Shown here piece by piece: positions 60,789-64,000 of a stretch of 64,000 bases of DNA. The notes under the pieces were generated by a model, which searched no databases, was not told where the DNA came from, and saw only the letters and a list, made by a program, of their open reading frames with translations. The number at the start of each line of letters is the position of its first letter. The stretch's first letter is position 1. Made by a program: the position numbers and the translations under genes. This DNA is from Prosthecobacter sp. SYSU 5D2 (GTDB taxonomy: Bacteria > Verrucomicrobiota > Verrucomicrobiia > Verrucomicrobiales > Verrucomicrobiaceae), in contig NZ_JBBYXL010000009.1 of NCBI RefSeq assembly GCF_039655865.1, forward strand, positions 62,001 to 126,000. The letters are read 5' to 3'.

Positions 60789-61466
60789 ATGGAGGAACCG
60801 CTCCCAAAAGAAATCACCGAAGAAATGATCAAGGAGGCGTCCGGCTCACCGCCGACACGCAAAACCCTGATCGAGCGACTGGACAACTGGAGCGACTGGG
60901 CAAGCTGGGATGAATTTTACCGCACCTACTCCGGGTTTGTCTTTCATGTGGCCCGCAAGTCCGGCCTCAGTGATGATGAAGCGGGGGATGTGGTGCAGGA
61001 AACCTTCATCGGCGTGGCTAAAAACCTGCAGAAGAAGAAGTTCGACACCAGCCTCGGCTCCTTCAAATCCTTCCTGCTGAACCAGGCGCGGTGGCGCATC
61101 CTGGACCAGTTTCGCCGCCGCAAAAAACAGCAGAGTCGCGAGGCCAATCTGTACGCGGATGAGACGGATGACCGCCGCACGGCCCCCATTGACCGCTGCG
61201 CGGACCCGAATGGCATGACGCTGGAAAAACTCTGGGACAAGGAATGGCAGGATAAGGTGATGGACATCGCCCTGCGCCGCGTGAAGGCCCTCGTCTCCCC
61301 CCGGCAGTACCAGATTTTCTCCTGCTATGTCTTGAAAGGCTGGAGCCCGGAGCGGGTGAAAAAAGAACTGGGCGTGAATGCTGCCCAGGTCTATCTGGCC
61401 AAGCACCGCGTGGGCCGCATCCTGAAACGCGAAGCGGCGAAACTGGCCGCTGAAGAGGACGAATAA
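60789..61466 (+). CDS. ECF RNA polymerase sigma factor
   Basis: This 225-residue protein has region 2 (FYRTYSGFVFHVARKSGLSD, DEAGDVVQETFIGVAKNLQ, SLGSFKSFLLNQARWRILDQ) and region 4 (LVSPRQYQIFSCYVLKGWSP, KELGVNAAQVYLAKHRVGRIL). The linker and N-terminal ~40 residues differ from common ECF groups but resemble sigma factors abundant in Verrucomicrobia. No anti-sigma gene is adjacent. It is divergent from the TolC operon (253 bp), which may be a target. The regulation is unknown. Confidence 0.92.
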   Translation: MEEPLPKEITEEMIKEASGSPPTRKTLIERLDNWSDWASWDEFYRTYSGFVFHVARKSGLSDDEAGDVVQETFIGVAKNLQKKKFDTSLGSFKSFLLNQARWRILDQFRRRKKQQSREANLYADETDDRRTAPIDRCADPNGMTLEKLWDKEWQDKVMDIALRRVKALVSPRQYQIFSCYVLKGWSPERVKKELGVNAAQVYLAKHRVGRILKREAAKLAAEEDE

Positions 61467-61509
61467 GCGCAGAAAGGCGGACCGGTAGCCGATTCAAGCA
61501 GCCGTCACC

Positions 61510-61550
61510 AAAAAAAATCCCCTCCCTCGTGGCAGTCACCAAGGGAGGGG
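61510..61550 (-). terminator. Intrinsic terminator of the DUF2383 gene
   Basis: CCCCTCCCT (61519-61527) and AGGGAGGGG (61542-61550) form a perfect 9-bp GC-rich stem. On the minus strand it is followed by T8 (61517-61510). It lies 35 bp after the DUF2383 stop and may also slow transcripts from the converging sigma-factor gene. Confidence 0.85.
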
Positions 61551-61584
61551 ATGATGAGCGGCATTAAGCCAGGGATTTGAAGGC

Positions 61585-62028
61585 TCAGACAGCCACGCTG
61601 TCCCGAAGGTTGCGCACCTTATCATGGGCGGCTTTCACTTCAGCGGCCTGCTTTTGGACGATGGCCCGGATGTTGGACGGCAGGTCCTCCTCTTCCAGCG
61701 CCTTGCGGTAGGCGGCGACTGCGACGTCTTCGCCGCGCTCGCACTCGGCCAGGACCGCGTGCTCATCCTTGCTCATCAGAGCGGCTTTCAGGTCAATCCA
61801 GCCGCGATGAACCGCGCCGGCGACGGAGCCGCTGTCAGCAGGATCGTGGTCACCCAGGGAGATGACCGCCTCCTGGAGTTCACCGGCAAACTGGGAACGC
61901 TGGAGGGAGTATTTGCTGAACAGGGTTTTGAGTTCTGAAGATCCGATGTCCTCGGATGCGGCACGGAAGCCTTCCTGGCCGTCCTTCAGGGTTTCGATAA
62001 GATTATTGAGGGTAGAGATAGTGCTCAT
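61585..62028 (-). CDS. PA2169-family four-helix-bundle protein (DUF2383)
   Basis: This 147-residue soluble protein matches the ferritin-like DUF2383 fold: ISTLNNLIETLKDGQEGFRA, LKTLFSKYSLQRSQFAGELQ, GAVHRGWIDLKAALMSKDEH, VLAECERGEDVAVAAYRKAL. The Glu/His set (QRSQFAGELQ, AECERGED) could bind metal, as in related bundles, though this is not shown. Members are linked to stress and stationary phase. TTGACA lies in the upstream region without a good -10 partner. A strong terminator follows. Confidence 0.9.
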   Translation of the reverse strand: MSTISTLNNLIETLKDGQEGFRAASEDIGSSELKTLFSKYSLQRSQFAGELQEAVISLGDHDPADSGSVAGAVHRGWIDLKAALMSKDEHAVLAECERGEDVAVAAYRKALEEEDLPSNIRAIVQKQAAEVKAAHDKVRNLRDSVAV

Positions 62029-62223
62029 GGCACTGACAGTTCGAAAGCCCGCGCTGCAATGAGCGTGTCAAATTGAGCAGAGGCGGTGAACTTTTTTCTG
62101 AGGCCGTGTATGGCCGGGTGGTTTGCCAGGATCTGGGAAGCACGGCCCTGGCACGGCTGGCTCCTTGTTGAAGTCCGACCACCTAACAAAAGGCGTTTCA
62201 AAAAAACCATGCCACCCGCAGCC

Positions 62224-64000
62224 TCACTCCACCTCAGCCGGGACGATCTCCACACGGCCGGACCACATCGGCGGGTTGCGGGGGATCTCGGCGCTGGGCA
62301 GTTCGGGAAGCAGGAAGTAGCCGTAGCCGCGCTCCAGGCCGGGGATCAGGCTGCCCTGAAAGGTGACGGTGCGGCGCAGGGTGGCGCTGGGTTTCAGGGG
62401 ATTCGGATCTTCCAGCTTGAACTTGCCGGTGAAAGTACCCGTGGCGGCCTTCACCTTCAGGGTGATGCCGTGCGGGTTCAGAGCGGACTCGCGCGGCACA
62501 TCGGCCTGGTGCTTGCCGGTGAAGCTGAGCACCTGGGTGATGCCCGGCTCCGGCAGCCCTGCGCGGGTGAGGGTGAGCGTGGCCGGGGTGGGCACATCCA
62601 CCTGGGAGGCAAACAGGGGCGTGTTGGCGGCAGGGCGCTGATACTGCCCGCCTTCCACGCTCAGAGTGTTCCGGATGAAGCCGTTTTTATGAACGCGGTC
62701 CTTGGAGGACGGTCCCTGGTCGTCCTTGCCCCACCAGGCGCTGCCGCCGGCCTGGCCGGACGGGCTGTAGGTCATGAGCGTGCCAAAACCGCCGGTGCCG
62801 CGATGCAGGCTGACGAAGACGGGCATATGCCCCTGCGGACCCATGAGGGTGGAGCCAGTCACGGCCTGGCCATCGGCCAGCCGGCCTTTGCAGGTGACGG
62901 CGCCCTGCGGAGTCAGCTTCAGATTCAGGAAACCCACACCACGGGGCGCGCCAGTATCATTGGTTAGACCTTCTTCAAGCTCAGGCGGCAGCAGCGCAGT
63001 ATTGATCAAACCTGCGCCGGGGGCGGGATTCGCCTTGGTCCAGTCATTGCGGACGGCGTAGCCTGCGGTCAGGATCTGCGGCTCGCCCTCACCGCCTGTG
63101 AGCAGCACGGCCTCATGCAGTGCGGCACCGCCGACGATGTCCACCTCCAACCGCAGTGGACTGCCATCTAGGCCGTCAAAAGCCGCCTCCAACCGCCCCC
63201 AGGCACCATCCGCTGCTGCGGCCACGTTTTTGGAGACAAAACGACGGTTCTTCCCCCGGATCATGACCGTGCCGCTGGCGGCGCCTTTGGGGGTGATTTT
63301 AAAGGCGGTCTGCGCGCCATGACGGTAGGCCGGATCCGCGTCCCGATCCGTAAACACACCGCGATACGTGCCCGCCAGCGCAGCAGGAAAGCCCACCACA
63401 TTCAGCTGAAAGCTCACCGGCTCTGCCGCGCCCTGCGCATTGTTAGCCTGCACGGTAATGGTGTAGCTCTTGTTCCCCGTAAGGCTGCCCACGATGCGCT
63501 GGGTGTCCGCATCATACGACAGCCCCTTGGGCAGGTCACGCACCTGGATGAAGACCGGCGGATCACTGGCCCCGATGGCGATGTCCACCGCATTGCCGGA
63601 GACCACATCCACATCGGCGAGGGGCTGGATGGTCGGCCGCCGTAACAACCGCACCTCATACGGCCCCACGTCCAAGGTCCTGGTGATTAGATCCGTCTGA
63701 TACGTCACCCGGCATTGATAGGCGGACTCTGCCGCCGCAGTCGCCTCCGTGACCGTGAGCGTGGAGGCCAACTCACCACTGACCGTGCCGATGCCAGCCA
63801 GATCCTCCTCTTCAATACGCCTCCAGGAAAACGTAAGGTCTTCCTCCAGCGACGCCGGATGCACCCGCATGCCCAGGCTGAAACTTTCCCCCACCCGCGT
63901 GTAAAATGGCCCCTCCTCCGCCATCTCGACCACCCCCAGCATGACCGGTTGCGTCGTCAGAACCTCATCTCCATGACGGATTTCACAGGTGTAGCTGCCG
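62224..64000 (-). CDS. Ig-like-domain surface protein, N-terminus outside window
   Basis: The frame runs through the window edge (codons for GSYTCEIRHGDEVLTTQPV precede the first internal ATG at 63942), so the N-terminal part is missing and 592 codons are seen. The visible part has Ig-like segments (GSYTC, then ESAYQCRVTYQTDLITRTLD) and a putative-Ig/cadherin-like stretch (LPKGLSYDADTQRIVGSLTG and NKSYTITVQANNAQGAAEPV). A long beta-rich C-terminal domain follows with repeated GTYRGVFTD, GFGTLMTYSPSGQAGG and TFTGKFKLEDPNPLKPSATL segments, as in large verrucomicrobial surface or autotransporter-like proteins. The stop is at 62224. The function is unknown. Confidence 0.85.
   Translation of the reverse strand, partial: GSYTCEIRHGDEVLTTQPVMLGVVEMAEEGPFYTRVGESFSLGMRVHPASLEEDLTFSWRRIEEEDLAGIGTVSGELASTLTVTEATAAAESAYQCRVTYQTDLITRTLDVGPYEVRLLRRPTIQPLADVDVVSGNAVDIAIGASDPPVFIQVRDLPKGLSYDADTQRIVGSLTGNKSYTITVQANNAQGAAEPVSFQLNVVGFPAALAGTYRGVFTDRDADPAYRHGAQTAFKITPKGAASGTVMIRGKNRRFVSKNVAAAADGAWGRLEAAFDGLDGSPLRLEVDIVGGAALHEAVLLTGGEGEPQILTAGYAVRNDWTKANPAPGAGLINTALLPPELEEGLTNDTGAPRGVGFLNLKLTPQGAVTCKGRLADGQAVTGSTLMGPQGHMPVFVSLHRGTGGFGTLMTYSPSGQAGGSAWWGKDDQGPSSKDRVHKNGFIRNTLSVEGGQYQRPAANTPLFASQVDVPTPATLTLTRAGLPEPGITQVLSFTGKHQADVPRESALNPHGITLKVKAATGTFTGKFKLEDPNPLKPSATLRRTVTFQGSLIPGLERGYGYFLLPELPSAEIPRNPPMWSGRVEIVPAEVE

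Overview
The window is about 60% GC and is densely coded on both strands. It reads as a chromosomal segment of a verrucomicrobial bacterium, most like Prosthecobacter/Verrucomicrobiaceae. That placement is an inference from gene content: PVC-type membrane-bound dehydrogenase and cytochrome proteins, PQQ-like beta-propellers, ThuA, Tat-exported Gfo/Idh/MocA oxidoreductases, a PEP-CTERM-anchored autotransporter-repeat protein, and the ACCACAGAT-type and CAGTCCT-type intergenic repeats. No rRNA, tRNA, CRISPR array, integrase or intact insertion sequence was seen.

Layout. 1-3.9 kb: a minus-strand run ending in a very large ceramidase-like/LamG/PVC-dehydrogenase fusion that leaves the window. 4-11 kb: asnS, a DsbD-N-like secreted protein, an Hsp70 with a doubled N-terminal motif, trpD, a TPR protein and a serine hydrolase. 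11-12 kb: a low-GC small gene, a duplicated gene tail and microsatellites. 12-19 kb: a zinc-ribbon membrane protein, a Tat oxidoreductase, an ABC-F ATPase, a secreted Pro/Gly-rich protein and an MFS/spermidine-synthase fusion. 19-22 kb: parB and dnaB. 22-32 kb: a large PVC cytochrome, an Rpn-family nuclease, speA, an orphan ABC ATPase and a kinase-HEAT-jelly-roll receptor. 32-34 kb: an azoreductase-SnoaL gene and an ECF41 sigma factor with a matching promoter. 35-40 kb: two PQQ-like propeller proteins, then a 637-bp gap holding a candidate small RNA. 40-46 kb: a DUF3482 GTPase, a sugar dehydrogenase, a hydroxyacid dehydrogenase, hairpin repeats, and a Gfo oxidoreductase divergent from a GntR regulator across a perfect 20-bp palindrome. 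46-53 kb: the 1727-residue autotransporter-repeat protein and a pyruvyl-transferase-family protein. 53-64 kb: an rRNA methyltransferase, ThuA, a TolC/adaptor/ATPase efflux operon without a permease, an ECF sigma factor, a four-helix-bundle stress protein and an Ig-like surface protein that leaves the window.

How it fits together. Much of the content concerns extracytoplasmic carbohydrate and redox chemistry, cell-surface proteins and their regulation, mixed with core housekeeping genes (asnS, trpD, parB, dnaB, speA, rsmB-like). The strongest leads outside ordinary annotation are: a promoter-like motif TTGACG-N17-TAACCTCTG shared by the autotransporter gene and a candidate terminator-ended RNA, with TTAACCTC also upstream of parB and the HAD gene; an ECF41-type promoter TGTCACA-N16-CGTC in front of the azoreductase-SnoaL/ECF41 operon; the concentration of palindromic repeats in convergent intergenic gaps; and several unusual domain fusions.
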